Assembly: GCA_902363835.1 (NCBI GenBank) | Contig: CABJBM010000005.1 | Span: forward strand, 124,001 to 188,000 | Origin: Lachnospiraceae bacterium | Lineage (GTDB): Bacteria > Bacillota > Clostridia > Lachnospirales > Lachnospiraceae | Length of the DNA stretch: 64,000 bases | Reading direction: 5' to 3' | In this document: one piece after another, positions 1-11,642 of the stretch | Layout of the letters: each line of letters opens with the position of its first letter | Position numbering within the stretch: position 1 is the stretch's first letter | Program-made: the position numbers and the translations under genes | Notes under the pieces: model-generated | Told to the model about the DNA's origin: nothing | What the model saw: only the letters and a program-made list of their open reading frames with translations | Databases searched by the model: none

Positions 1-2872
<2,872 letters not shown>

Positions 2873-2976
2873 TGAAACCGGACGCTGTCATGCCTGTCAA
2901 GAGGGGGCTGGCCGGCAGATGTCCGGAAGGGGATAAACATAGGGGTATTTGATATTAAGGATGAGGAGAAAAAAAT

Positions 2977-3840
2977 ATGAAAAAGCTTAGAAAATATATA
3001 TCGGCATTTTTACTTGGAACCATGCTTATCACAGGTTGTCAGGCTGCAACTGCGAAGCAGCCGGAAACCACAGCACAGGCTAAACCGGAGAAAGCAGCTG
3101 CAGAAGAGCCTGAGGCAGCGATTGATACGGTGACTCTTTATATTACACGTCACGGTAAAACCATGTTAAATACTACCGACCGTTCCCAGGGCTGGATTGA
3201 TGCGCCGTTAACACCCGCCGGGATAGAAGTGGCAGAAGCATTGGGACGTGGCTTAAAATCAGAGGGAGTTGAATTTGATGCTGTGTATACAAGCGATAGC
3301 GGGCGTGCCATTGAAACTGCGGAAATCGTACTAAAGGAAACCGGCCCTGATCTGGAGATTCATAAAGACAAAAGGCTCAGGGAGTTTAACTTTGGTACTT
3401 ATGAGGGAATGCCAAATGAGGAGATGTGGGAAGCGGTTGCAATAGCACAGGGCATGACACTGGAGGATATGATGGCTTCCATGCAGACAGGAAGCTTTAT
3501 GGATACCGTTGCACCTTTTGCAGATACTCTGGCACAGCTGGATAAGGATAAGTCAGCTGAACAGGGCAATTGGCCTGCGGAAGATATTGCCACGATCCAG
3601 GCTCGTTTACAGGCGGCATTCGGTGATATTGTAAAGGAATCCATGGATAAGGGCAATGCTGATGTTTTGGTGGTTTCTCACGGATTAAGCATCGGAACAT
3701 TTCTTTCAACAGTCGATGCAAATGCAGAAGTGCCGGCAGCAGGACTGAAAAATGCCAGTGTATCGAAAGTGGTTGTCAAGGATGGGATCTATACGGTTGA
3801 AACAGTAAATGATTTGTCTTATGTTGAAAAAGGAAAGTGA
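2977..3840 (+). CDS. histidine phosphatase family lipoprotein
   Basis: A 287-residue protein with a lipoprotein signal peptide (lipobox ITGC, Cys21), an Ala/Glu/Pro-rich spacer of about 25 residues, then a branch-1 histidine phosphatase domain. The catalytic RHG motif has the phospho-accepting His near residue 59, and the second His is in VSHG near residue 235. It should therefore act outside the membrane on a phosphoester; the family includes phosphoglycerate mutases, phytases and broad phosphatases, so the substrate is unknown. It is 104 bases after the GH1 gene and followed by a strong terminator, so it may be read from the beta-glucoside unit or alone. A role in scavenging phosphate from extracellular esters is an inference. 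Confidence 0.85.
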   Translation: MKKLRKYISAFLLGTMLITGCQAATAKQPETTAQAKPEKAAAEEPEAAIDTVTLYITRHGKTMLNTTDRSQGWIDAPLTPAGIEVAEALGRGLKSEGVEFDAVYTSDSGRAIETAEIVLKETGPDLEIHKDKRLREFNFGTYEGMPNEEMWEAVAIAQGMTLEDMMASMQTGSFMDTVAPFADTLAQLDKDKSAEQGNWPAEDIATIQARLQAAFGDIVKESMDKGNADVLVVSHGLSIGTFLSTVDANAEVPAAGLKNASVSKVVVKDGIYTVETVNDLSYVEKGK

Positions 3841-3858
3841 TTATAAAAGCAAAAGCGG

Positions 3859-3893
3859 AAAACTCCCGGGAGCGTAAGGCGCCCGGGAGTTTT
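3859..3893 (+). terminator. Intrinsic terminator after the phosphatase gene
   Basis: A 12-bp perfect stem, AAAACTCCCGGG with CCCGGGAGTTTT, and an 11-base loop. It carries A on one side and T on the other, so it can work in both directions between the phosphatase gene and the converging LacI gene. Confidence 0.9.
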
Positions 3894-3965
3894 CTGCCTG
3901 GCTTTATAACTTTTAGACCGGACCGGTTCTTAAGAACCTGTTTTTTGTTTTGCCGGAAAATCATA

Positions 3966-4973
3966 TCAGATTTTTGCAGTGGATTCCCTGATCACCAGCT
4001 CTGCATCCAGGATCAGGGATTTTGGAGAGCTGGAGGGGTTTTCCATCATTTCCAGCAGCATTTCACAGGCAGTGTACCCGAGCTGTAAGCGGGGCTGGTT
4101 GACTGTTGTGATGGAAGGGCAGGTCATTGTGGAAAACTCTATGTTGTCAAAACCAACCACCATAATATCCCTTGGCACATTGAGCTTAAAGCGTTTTGCA
4201 GCCCGGATGACGGCAGCCGCGAAAATATCGGAGGCCACAAAAAAAGCATTAGGCCTGGGCTCGCTGTTTAGCAGGCGGCAGATGGCGGCATAGGCCATCT
4301 GATAGTTGATCTCCGGAAGCTGTATGATCCAGTTTTGGGGCACTGAGATTTCCGCCTTTTTCAGTGCGCTTAAATATCCCTCCTGCCGTTGCACCGCATA
4401 CTTAAAGCTTAAGGGGCCGTTGATCAGGGCGATCTTGTTGCAGCCGCAGTTGCATAAATATCCTGTGGCAGTCTCAGCCGCAGAAAAGTCGTCAATGCTG
4501 ACATAAGGGTATCCGGAGGCATCTTCATTGTATTCGCAGCATTGCACCAGAGGTGTGATGGCACGTATCTGTTTCAGCTGTTCTTCTGATGCACGGTTTA
4601 AAAGGATGGAACCGGCTGCATTGACCCTGTGGAGCAGATTGCAGAAGGTGCGGATGGAACCCCGGTCCAGGGGAGATTCATTGATGAGAAGGTGACAGCC
4701 ATGGGCTTTTGCAGAGACTCTGGCCCCTTTGATGACCTCCTGGTAGAACACATTTTCAATTCCCGGAATATTCAAAACAATCAGCGGCTGTTCCTCAATG
4801 GATGGCGATGCCGTGGATTCAAATGCATATCCAAGGGCAGCCATGGCATTTTCCACCTGTTTGGCAGTATCAGCCTTGACCAGCTCCCTGTGGTTTAACA
4901 CACGGGAGACGGTGGCCGGTGAAACTCCTGCCTGTCTGGCAATATCTTCTATTGTGATTTTTTCCTGTTTCAT
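3966..4973 (-). CDS. LacI family transcriptional regulator
   Basis: A 335-residue LacI/GalR repressor. The N-terminal helix-turn-helix with the hinge signature (IEDIARQAGVSPATVSRVLN, residues 7-26) is followed by a type I periplasmic-binding-protein fold that would bind a sugar or sugar phosphate effector. It is transcribed away from the Gfo/Idh/MocA gene at 5255, across a 281-base region, so that dehydrogenase/isomerase/ABC unit is its likely target, and it may also control itself. Within the divergent region an inverted repeat, TTTCAT-N4-ATGAAA at 5046-5061, is a possible operator, although it lacks the central CG common in LacI-family sites. The effector is unknown. Confidence 0.92.
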   Translation of the reverse strand: MKQEKITIEDIARQAGVSPATVSRVLNHRELVKADTAKQVENAMAALGYAFESTASPSIEEQPLIVLNIPGIENVFYQEVIKGARVSAKAHGCHLLINESPLDRGSIRTFCNLLHRVNAAGSILLNRASEEQLKQIRAITPLVQCCEYNEDASGYPYVSIDDFSAAETATGYLCNCGCNKIALINGPLSFKYAVQRQEGYLSALKKAEISVPQNWIIQLPEINYQMAYAAICRLLNSEPRPNAFFVASDIFAAAVIRAAKRFKLNVPRDIMVVGFDNIEFSTMTCPSITTVNQPRLQLGYTACEMLLEMMENPSSSPKSLILDAELVIRESTAKI

Positions 4974-5045
4974 TCCCCTGTTCTCCCTTTGTATGGTTAT
5001 TTACTTTGTTTATATCATGGGAAAGGCTTATTGTAAACAAAAAGT

Positions 5046-5061
5046 TTTCATAGTTATGAAA
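5046..5061. promoter_or_regulatory. Inverted repeat, possible LacI-family operator
   Basis: TTTCAT and ATGAAA are separated by AGTT, in the AT-rich region between the divergent LacI and dehydrogenase genes. Size and place suit an operator, but half-sites this AT-rich can arise by chance. Confidence 0.35.
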
Positions 5062-5160
5062 TATTTTCAGAAAAACAAGAATGTGATTGTGCAGAATGTT
5101 TATATTATTACAATAAAATATGGATATAACATGGAAAAACTATTAATAACGCCCAAAAAC

Positions 5161-5189
5161 TTGAAAACAAAGTGAGGAAATGTTAAAAT
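5161..5189 (+). promoter_or_regulatory. Promoter of the dehydrogenase/isomerase/ABC unit
   Basis: A -35 box TTGAAA (5161-5166) and -10 box TAAAAT (5184-5189) are 17 bases apart, with an extended -10 TGT directly before the -10. The gene start is 66 bases downstream. Confidence 0.75.
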
Positions 5190-5254
5190 CAGCTTGAAAA
5201 AATGAAAGAAATGAAAAGTATATGAAACGAGTCGGAAGAGGAAGAGAGGAAGCT

Positions 5255-6301
5255 ATGAAGGTAGGAATCATTGGGTGCGGAAGGATCGCACAGACAAGAC
5301 ATATTCCTGAATATGGGTCGCATCCCGGAGTCCGGATTGCAGGCTATTATGATTTCAATGAGGAGCGGGCAAAGGAGCTGGCAGCAGTTTACGGCGGAAA
5401 AGTATATGATTCCGCAGATGCCTTGCTGGATGACAGGGGAATTGATGCGGTGAGCATTTGTACGGCAAATCATACACACGGGGAGCTTGCTGTTAAGGCC
5501 CTTCGGTCAGGAAAGCATGTGCTGTGTGAAAAGCCCATGGCAGTGAGTCTTGAAGAATGCAAGGCAATGGTGCACGCGGCGGCAGAAAACAATCGGCAGC
5601 TGATGATCGGGCAGAATCAAAGGTTTGCAAAGGCCCATGTAAGGGCAAAGGAGCTTCTTACCCAGGGCCTGATCGGAAATGTCCTCACATTTAAGACCAC
5701 ATTTGGCCATGGAGGGCCTGAGACCTGGAGTATTGACGGAGGAGCAGGCAGCTGGTTTTTTGATAAACAGAAAGCTTCCATGGGGGCAATGGCTGATTTA
5801 GGAGTTCATAAGACAGACTTGATCCAGTTCCTTCTTGGACAGAAAGTAGCGGCGGTAACGGCTCAGATGGTGACGCTGGATAAGAGAAATGAGTCAGGAG
5901 ACCTGATCGGCGTGGATGACAACGCCATCTGTATCTATGAAATGGAACGCGGAGCCATAGGAACCATGACAGCCAGCTGGACCTATTATGGCAGGGAAGA
6001 TAATTCCACGGTTCTCTATGGGACCAGGGGGGTCATGAAAATCTATGACGATCCGGACCATTCCATATCCGTTGTATTAAAAAACGGGGAACAAGTTTTA
6101 TACGACATTGATAAAATACAGACCAATGACAATCAGACCAAATCCGGGATCATTGATGCATTTGTGGATGCCCTGGAAGCCGGGGCAGAAGTGCCGGTCA
6201 GCGGGGCTGATGTGCTGAGTGCCATGGAGGCCGTGTTTGCCTGTCAGGAGTCCAGCAGGGAGAAACGAAGGATCGTGATCAGGGAAAAGGGGGAACGATA
6301 G
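5255..6301 (+). CDS. Gfo/Idh/MocA family oxidoreductase
   Basis: A 348-residue NAD(P)-dependent sugar or polyol dehydrogenase. The N-terminal Rossmann fold shows GCGRIA (residues about 7-12), and CEKPMA near residue 90 is the family's conserved dinucleotide and catalytic-lysine motif; the C-terminal half is the alpha/beta substrate domain. The start at 5255 is used because GAGAGGA lies 5 bases before it; an upstream in-frame ATG at 5222 lacks a good ribosome site. It is the first gene of a unit with an IolE-like isomerase and a ribose-type ABC importer, so the imported compound is probably oxidised here and rearranged by the next enzyme, as in inositol or sugar-acid routes. The exact substrate cannot be assigned. 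Confidence 0.9.
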   Translation: MKVGIIGCGRIAQTRHIPEYGSHPGVRIAGYYDFNEERAKELAAVYGGKVYDSADALLDDRGIDAVSICTANHTHGELAVKALRSGKHVLCEKPMAVSLEECKAMVHAAAENNRQLMIGQNQRFAKAHVRAKELLTQGLIGNVLTFKTTFGHGGPETWSIDGGAGSWFFDKQKASMGAMADLGVHKTDLIQFLLGQKVAAVTAQMVTLDKRNESGDLIGVDDNAICIYEMERGAIGTMTASWTYYGREDNSTVLYGTRGVMKIYDDPDHSISVVLKNGEQVLYDIDKIQTNDNQTKSGIIDAFVDALEAGAEVPVSGADVLSAMEAVFACQESSREKRRIVIREKGER

Positions 6302-6302
6302 G

Positions 6303-7217
6303 ATGAAACTGGGATTTGTCAGCGCGATTCTGGCTGAATGGACCTTTGAGGAAATGATTGATACGGCGGCAGCCATGGGGTTTCAGTGTGTGGAAGTGGC
6401 CTGCTGGCCTCGGGGAAAGGCGGAACGCAGGTATGCGGGAGTCAGTCACATTGACGTGGACTCTCTGACAGAGGAAAAGGCGGCGTACATAGGAAGCTAC
6501 TGCAAAAAACGGAATGTGGAGATTTCCGCCCTTGCCTTTTATCCCAATGTGATGGAAGCGGATGAGGAAAAGAGGCAGGCAAATATTTCCCACCTTAAAA
6601 AGGTGATCCATGCCAGCGCCATGCTGGGAGTCCGGCTTGTGACCACCTTTATCGGAAGGGACCAGACAAAGACCGTGGAAGAGAACCTGGAGCTGGTAAA
6701 GGAAATATGGCCCTCTATTCTTTCTCTTGCAGAAGAAAAAGGGGTGAGGATTGCCATTGAAAACTGTCCCATGCTGTTTGGAAGGGAGCAGTGGCCCGGC
6801 GGACAGAACCTGATGACAACGCCCCCTATCTGGGAAGAAGTTTTCCGGATCCTGCCAAGTGAAAGCCTTGGGATTAATTATGACCCCTCCCATTTTATCT
6901 GGCAGATGATGGATTACATCCAGCCACTTTACCAGTTTCAGAAAAAAATCTTCCACGTTCATTATAAGGACATTAAGCTGTATGAGGATAAGCTGAAAAA
7001 GGTGGGGACCATGGCATATCCCCTGGCCTATATGGCGCCAAAGCTTCCCGGCCTTGGGGATGTGGACTGGGGAAAATATGTCAGCGCATTGACGGATATC
7101 GGGTATGACGGGTTTACCTGCATTGAAGTGGAAGACAGGGCGTTTGAAGGCTCAAGAGAAAAGATCCTGGACAGTTTAAAGCTGTCTAAGAAATATATGG
7201 ACCAGTTTATTATTTAG
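6303..7217 (+). CDS. sugar phosphate isomerase/epimerase, IolE-like TIM barrel
   Basis: A 304-residue member of the AP-endonuclease-2-type TIM-barrel family, which includes inosose dehydratase IolE, hydroxypyruvate isomerase and tagatose epimerases. Conserved acidic and His residues of the metal site are visible: IAIENCP near residue 153, NYDPSHF near residue 196, HVHYKD near residue 220, and CIEVED near the end. It begins one base after the stop of the dehydrogenase gene, so the two are translated together and probably act in sequence on one sugar or cyclitol. The family fixes the fold and a divalent-metal isomerase or dehydratase role, not the substrate. Confidence 0.87.
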   Translation: MKLGFVSAILAEWTFEEMIDTAAAMGFQCVEVACWPRGKAERRYAGVSHIDVDSLTEEKAAYIGSYCKKRNVEISALAFYPNVMEADEEKRQANISHLKKVIHASAMLGVRLVTTFIGRDQTKTVEENLELVKEIWPSILSLAEEKGVRIAIENCPMLFGREQWPGGQNLMTTPPIWEEVFRILPSESLGINYDPSHFIWQMMDYIQPLYQFQKKIFHVHYKDIKLYEDKLKKVGTMAYPLAYMAPKLPGLGDVDWGKYVSALTDIGYDGFTCIEVEDRAFEGSREKILDSLKLSKKYMDQFII

Positions 7218-7275
7218 GTTGAGGCAGTAAATTGCTTTAATAGAGAAGGAAAATGTAAAAGGAGGAATCAGTAAT

Positions 7276-8412
7276 ATGAAAAAAACAGCAGCAATTATTT
7301 TGGCGGCATTGGTGGCGGTGGCAGGAACTGCATGTTCCCAGGTAAAACCGGCAGACACCACAACAGCAGCGGCAAAAGCGGAGACAACCGCAGAGACAAC
7401 TTCAGCGGAGACTGCAAAAGAAACGGAAGCCCTTAAGGAAGGCGCCCATATTTACGTCCTGACCGTTCCTGAGGATCACGGCTGGACCGGTTCCGTGGCC
7501 ACCTTTGCCAAAGAGAAAATCGAAGAGGTAAACGGGAAAGGCGCTTACACGGCTGAGCTGATCACCTCTGCCAATGCGGCTGAGCAGATCCGCAACATTG
7601 AGGATATTGTTTCCAAGGGAGAAAAGAATATTGCAATGGTCATCCAGCCCATCGACGATACGGTGCAGTCCGCCATTCAGGGGGTGATTGACGCGGGCAT
7701 CCCCTATGTGGCTTTTGACAGGATCATTGACGGCGTGGCAGCTAAGGCAGTATCCAATGTAAAAGGCGACAATTCCGGCATCGGCGCAGGTGCAGCCGCT
7801 TATTTCGTTTCCCTGGGACTTACACCTGGAGAAGCCGTTTATGTGTATGAAGGTGACACTTCTTCCGTGACCACTTTAAGAGATGAGGGCTTTACCAAAT
7901 ATTTGACAGGAGAACTGGAATTCGGCGGAGAGACCATTGCAGAAGATAAGAAATGGACACAGGATGACTTAAAATCCATTACATTTTCCGGAGCAATGAA
8001 CTGGAGCCGTTCAGACACGAAAACAGCCTTTGAATCTCTTATGGGAGACAGCAAAAACGCTGAGATCAAATGGTTTTATGCAGAGGATGACGAGCTGGCT
8101 ATGGGAATTTTAGAGGCCCTTTCAGGCGGCGGAATTGATGAGGCCACTAAGGAAACCTTTCTTTCAGGCAAGCCGGTCATCATCGGCTGCGGAGGGCTTG
8201 ACGAACTGTATGAGGTGCTTCGGGGAGAATCCTATCAGGATATCGCTTCAAAATGCGGCGGCATCATGTCAGTAACCTACAGCCCCTCCATGATCCAGAC
8301 AGCCATTGAAGACATGGTGGATTATCTGGATGGAAAACAGGTTACCCAGGACCATGTGATTGCCTGTGAAAATGTAACATCAGATAATGTAACTGAGTAC
8401 CCATCCTTTTAG
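7276..8412 (+). CDS. sugar ABC transporter substrate-binding lipoprotein
   Basis: A 378-residue lipoprotein with lipobox GTAC (Cys20), a Thr/Ala/Glu-rich tether of about 35 residues, and a type I periplasmic-binding-protein domain of the ribose/xylose/galactose group. It captures the ligand outside the membrane and hands it to the ATPase and permease encoded downstream. It has its own AGGAGG ribosome site and is followed by a hairpin, which fits higher expression of binding protein than of the membrane parts. Partner enzymes suggest a sugar, sugar acid or cyclitol ligand. Confidence 0.92.
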   Translation: MKKTAAIILAALVAVAGTACSQVKPADTTTAAAKAETTAETTSAETAKETEALKEGAHIYVLTVPEDHGWTGSVATFAKEKIEEVNGKGAYTAELITSANAAEQIRNIEDIVSKGEKNIAMVIQPIDDTVQSAIQGVIDAGIPYVAFDRIIDGVAAKAVSNVKGDNSGIGAGAAAYFVSLGLTPGEAVYVYEGDTSSVTTLRDEGFTKYLTGELEFGGETIAEDKKWTQDDLKSITFSGAMNWSRSDTKTAFESLMGDSKNAEIKWFYAEDDELAMGILEALSGGGIDEATKETFLSGKPVIIGCGGLDELYEVLRGESYQDIASKCGGIMSVTYSPSMIQTAIEDMVDYLDGKQVTQDHVIACENVTSDNVTEYPSF

Positions 8413-8431
8413 AAATAATGGTCTGAGGGAC

Positions 8432-8470
8432 AAAAGGGGGCCGTTCGTCGCTTAAGGAACGGCCCCTTTT
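8432..8470 (+). terminator. Hairpin between binding protein and ATPase genes, partial terminator
   Basis: A 14-bp stem (AAAAGGGGCCGTTC paired with GAACGGCCCCTTTT, one bulged G on the left arm) lies in the 78-base gap between binding protein and ATPase genes. It looks like a terminator but is inside one functional operon, so partial termination that raises binding-protein mRNA is likely. Confidence 0.8.
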
Positions 8471-8490
8471 ATAAAACCGGAGGTTGCGAT

Positions 8491-9990
8491 ATGAGTTTAT
8501 TGGAAATGAATGGGATCTGTAAGGCATTTAACGGAGTTCATGTATTAAAGGAAGTCCGCTTAAAAGTGGAGCGGGGAGAGGTTCATGCCCTGCTGGGGGA
8601 AAACGGGGCAGGGAAATCCACCCTGATGAATGTGCTGACAGGAGTATTTCCCAAAGACAGCGGAACCATTGCATTTGACGGAAAGGAGATCCATACCATC
8701 ACCATCAGACAATCGGAGGAACTGGGAATTGCCTTTGTCCATCAGGAATTGAACTTGTTTAACGATTTAAAGGTTTATGAAAACATTTTTCTTGGAAAAG
8801 AGTACAAAAACAGGCTGGGAAAGCTGAACAAACGGAAGATGACGGAGGAGGCCAAAGAACTGTTTCATGAGCTGGGAGTTGACATAAATCCCGGAGAACT
8901 GGTGGCCAATTTAAAGACCAGCCAGAAGCAGATGCTGGAGATCGCAAAGGCATTGTTTTTTAAGGCAAAGCTGCTGATTCTGGACGAACCTACCACATCT
9001 CTTAATAATGAGGAAGTAAAGCATTTGTTCGGAATCGTCAATCACTTAAAAAAGTCAGGGACCTCCTTTATTTTTATTTCCCACAAAATGCCGGAAATCT
9101 TTGAACTGGCAGACCGGTATACTGTATTCCGTAATGGGGAGTTTATAGGGGACGGAGCCATTGGGGATACCACTCCGGAAGAGGTGACCGGGCTGATGGT
9201 AGGAGAAAATTATTCTGCCAAAGATGTCTATGAGAAGCGAGAACCAGGGGAAGCGGTGCTGGAACTGAAGGATTTTTCAGGGCCTGGATTTGAACATGTA
9301 TCTTTGCAGGTGAAAAAGGGCCAGATCATTGGACTGACAGGACTGCAAGGCTCGGGAAGCAGTGAGCTGATGCAGTGCATGTTCGGCGTTACAAGAGCCG
9401 TATCAGGGGAGATGCGTGTCATGGGCAAGCGGGTGCCTTCCTATTCCATTCACAAAGCCATGAAGTCTAAAATTGCCATGCTGGCCTCCAACCGGAAGGA
9501 AAATTCCGTCATTCCTGACATGAATCTGCTGGAAAACATGTATCTGGCAGAACACACCCTGTCGGCAGGCAGGCTCCATATCCAAAAGCAAAGGGAAGAA
9601 GAGCGGTTTGCAAGGTACAAGGCCCTGTTAAATATCAAAGCCGAAAGCAGCCGGGATTCCATTCTATCCTTAAGCGGCGGAAACCAGCAAAAGGTGTTTA
9701 TTGCCAGATGGCTGAATACTGATGCGGATATTCTGCTGTTTGACAATCCCACCCAGGGGATTGACGTAGGAGCAAAGGCAGAGATTTACAAGCTGATACT
9801 GGAAATGGCAAAAAAGGGGAAGACGATTCTCATCAATACCTTAGAAATACCGGAGATCCAGAAGGTGGCTGATTGCTGCGCTGTTTTTTATAACGGCAGA
9901 ATCATTAAAATCCTGGACCACCATGAAATCAATGATACTGCGGTCATGTTGTATTCCACAAATGCCGTGAACCAGGAAATAGGAGGATGA
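8491..9990 (+). CDS. sugar ABC transporter ATP-binding protein, RbsA/MglA type
   Basis: A 499-residue protein with two fused ABC domains, the usual RbsA layout. Domain 1 has an intact Walker A (GENGAGKST, Lys42) and Walker B ([11 protein letters not shown]) but a poor signature, LKTSQ. Domain 2 has a degenerate P-loop (GLQGSGSSEL), a good signature (LSGGNQQK), and an altered Walker B, LLFDNPTQG, where the usual catalytic Glu is Asn. Domain 1 Walker motifs plus the domain 2 signature would form the single working ATP site, as is known for this family. It pairs with the permease that starts 4 bases after its stop. Confidence 0.93.
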   Translation: MSLLEMNGICKAFNGVHVLKEVRLKVERGEVHALLGENGAGKSTLMNVLTGVFPKDSGTIAFDGKEIHTITIRQSEELGIAFVHQELNLFNDLKVYENIFLGKEYKNRLGKLNKRKMTEEAKELFHELGVDINPGELVANLKTSQKQMLEIAKALFFKAKLLILDEPTTSLNNEEVKHLFGIVNHLKKSGTSFIFISHKMPEIFELADRYTVFRNGEFIGDGAIGDTTPEEVTGLMVGENYSAKDVYEKREPGEAVLELKDFSGPGFEHVSLQVKKGQIIGLTGLQGSGSSELMQCMFGVTRAVSGEMRVMGKRVPSYSIHKAMKSKIAMLASNRKENSVIPDMNLLENMYLAEHTLSAGRLHIQKQREEERFARYKALLNIKAESSRDSILSLSGGNQQKVFIARWLNTDADILLFDNPTQGIDVGAKAEIYKLILEMAKKGKTILINTLEIPEIQKVADCCAVFYNGRIIKILDHHEINDTAVMLYSTNAVNQEIGG

Positions 9991-9994
9991 AGAA

Positions 9995-11029
9995 ATGAAG
10001 GCAGGAGAAAAAAGAAACAGGTTATCTCTTGGGGAACTTTCCAGATGGTGCGGGGAATACAGTTATGTTATGGTATTTGTACTGATCTTTATGGTATACG
10101 CCCTGACCAGCAATGGGCTGACTTGGAGCGGCATCATGAACATTTTCCGCCATTCCGCAGTTGTGGGAATCATTGGACTGGGAATGGGGCTGGTGTGTAT
10201 TACCGGAGAAATTGACTTATCAGTGGGCTCCATGCTGGCTTTAAACAGCGGCTTGTCGGTCATTGTATTCAATATTACGGATAATATTCTGGTCAGCTTG
10301 TTGTTTGCCCTTTTATTCGGTGCATTCTGCGGATTGATCAACGGCCTGCTGGTGGGATACATAAAAATGCCTGCATTTATTGTGACATTAGCTACCATGC
10401 TGATTTTCCGCTCCTTTGCCCAGTACACCTGCCAGCATATTGATAAGGCCCTGGCCGGAGGAGGAAGCAGCGTATATCGGATGATTAAGGAGTTGTCTTC
10501 CTACCAGCCCTTCTATAATATGGGAAACGGAAAGTTTGTTACAATTCCCATTGTAGGGTTCATTCTGATTCTGATGACAGTGTTGCTCGTTTATATTACC
10601 ACTGACACCAAATATGGGAAAAAGGTCTATGCCGTAGGCAGCAATGCAAAAGGAGCCCAGATGGCCGGCATTAATGTGAGCCTGATGAAGGTGACCGTAT
10701 TTGTAGTAGCCGGGATTCTGACAGGACTTGCGTCCTTTTTGTGGGTGGCAATGAACGCCTCCTCTGATCCGGCGACAACAGGAAACAGCTATGAGATGTA
10801 TGCCATTGCTGCGGTGGTGCTGGGCGGCATCAGCATGTCCGGGGGCAAGGGAAAATGTCTTGGAGTCCTGTTTGGAGCCATGTCTTATACCATCATTGAT
10901 AAGATCATTGTTGCTCTTAAGATGGATTCCCTGATTAATGATGCCATAAAGGGAATCATATTGATTCTGGTCATTATGGTACAGATTGTGGGCCCAAGGA
11001 TCAAAGAGAAGATGGAAAGGCATAAATAA
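9995..11029 (+). CDS. sugar ABC transporter permease, RbsC/MglC type
   Basis: A 344-residue membrane protein of the branched-chain/ribose permease family with 8-10 hydrophobic segments. GEIDLSVGS near residue 70 and the AVGSNAKGAQMAGI motif near residue 214 are family hallmarks, the latter in the cytoplasmic loop that contacts the ATPase. It completes the importer begun at 7276. The unit ends at a hairpin that overlaps the end of the converging RDD gene. Confidence 0.93.
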   Translation: MKAGEKRNRLSLGELSRWCGEYSYVMVFVLIFMVYALTSNGLTWSGIMNIFRHSAVVGIIGLGMGLVCITGEIDLSVGSMLALNSGLSVIVFNITDNILVSLLFALLFGAFCGLINGLLVGYIKMPAFIVTLATMLIFRSFAQYTCQHIDKALAGGGSSVYRMIKELSSYQPFYNMGNGKFVTIPIVGFILILMTVLLVYITTDTKYGKKVYAVGSNAKGAQMAGINVSLMKVTVFVVAGILTGLASFLWVAMNASSDPATTGNSYEMYAIAAVVLGGISMSGGKGKCLGVLFGAMSYTIIDKIIVALKMDSLINDAIKGIILILVIMVQIVGPRIKEKMERHK

Positions 11030-11035
11030 AAATCC

Positions 11036-11058
11036 GGGAGCGCCCTTAAGGCACTCCC
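11036..11058. terminator. Shared hairpin between converging genes
   Basis: GGGAG-C-GCC and GGC-A-CTCCC are separated by CTTAA. The hairpin spans the end of the RDD gene and the end of the ABC operon, so it may serve both strands. It lacks a long T run and may be weak. Confidence 0.5.
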
Positions 11059-11642
11059 AGAACAACTATTTTACCGATATAGTCGTGAAACATCCGGTGC
11101 TTTTCATGAAACAGAGCCCATAAAACAGAGGCTGCGGACAGGGCGGCCGCAGCAGCGGCCAGCCACCCGGCCGTGTTTCCGGGGAGCAGCATATAGAGAA
11201 AGTAACGGAAGAAAGATGAAGGAAATGCAGTTTCGCCCTCTGCAATCATGGATCCGATTAATTCCCTTCGGCACATATGGATCCAGGTCAGTTCCTGTCC
11301 GTCTGCCGGGGCTATCCGCAGTTTCATTAATCTTTTGCCGGGAGTCTGCCCCAAGTGCGCCTTTTTCATAGGATATACGATAAAATAATACGCCCCTAAA
11401 ATCAGTGCGGCAGCGCCGGACACCACCTGCCATGCCAGAGGCATTCTGGCAAAGGCTGATGCTGTAAATACCTTTTCCCGGGTAACAATACTTGTAATCA
11501 CCATGGGAATTATTGAAATAAAAATGGAGCTTAATACATAATCAATCAGAAACGCTCCCAGCCGTTTTGCCGGCGGCGGATACTGTTTTGAAGATCTAAG
11601 GCGTGCAAGCAGTTTTTCTTCCAGCCGTTTGCGCCGCCTCAT
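11046..11642 (-). CDS. RDD family membrane protein
   Basis: A 198-residue membrane protein with about four hydrophobic segments. The family's Arg-Asp-Asp positions are visible: KRLGAFLIDY near the N-terminus, TPGKRLMKLRI in the middle, and HRMFHDYIGKIVV at the end. The function of RDD proteins is not settled; some act in ion or solute transport. The start at 11642 overlaps the stop of the IIB gene as ATGA, so it is translationally coupled as the last gene of the cellobiose PTS operon. A longer reading back to 11750 lies inside IIB and is not used. Its link to cellobiose uptake is unexpected and unexplained. Confidence 0.82.
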   Translation of the reverse strand: MRRRKRLEEKLLARLRSSKQYPPPAKRLGAFLIDYVLSSIFISIIPMVITSIVTREKVFTASAFARMPLAWQVVSGAAALILGAYYFIVYPMKKAHLGQTPGKRLMKLRIAPADGQELTWIHMCRRELIGSMIAEGETAFPSSFFRYFLYMLLPGNTAGWLAAAAAALSAASVLWALFHEKHRMFHDYIGKIVVLGVP

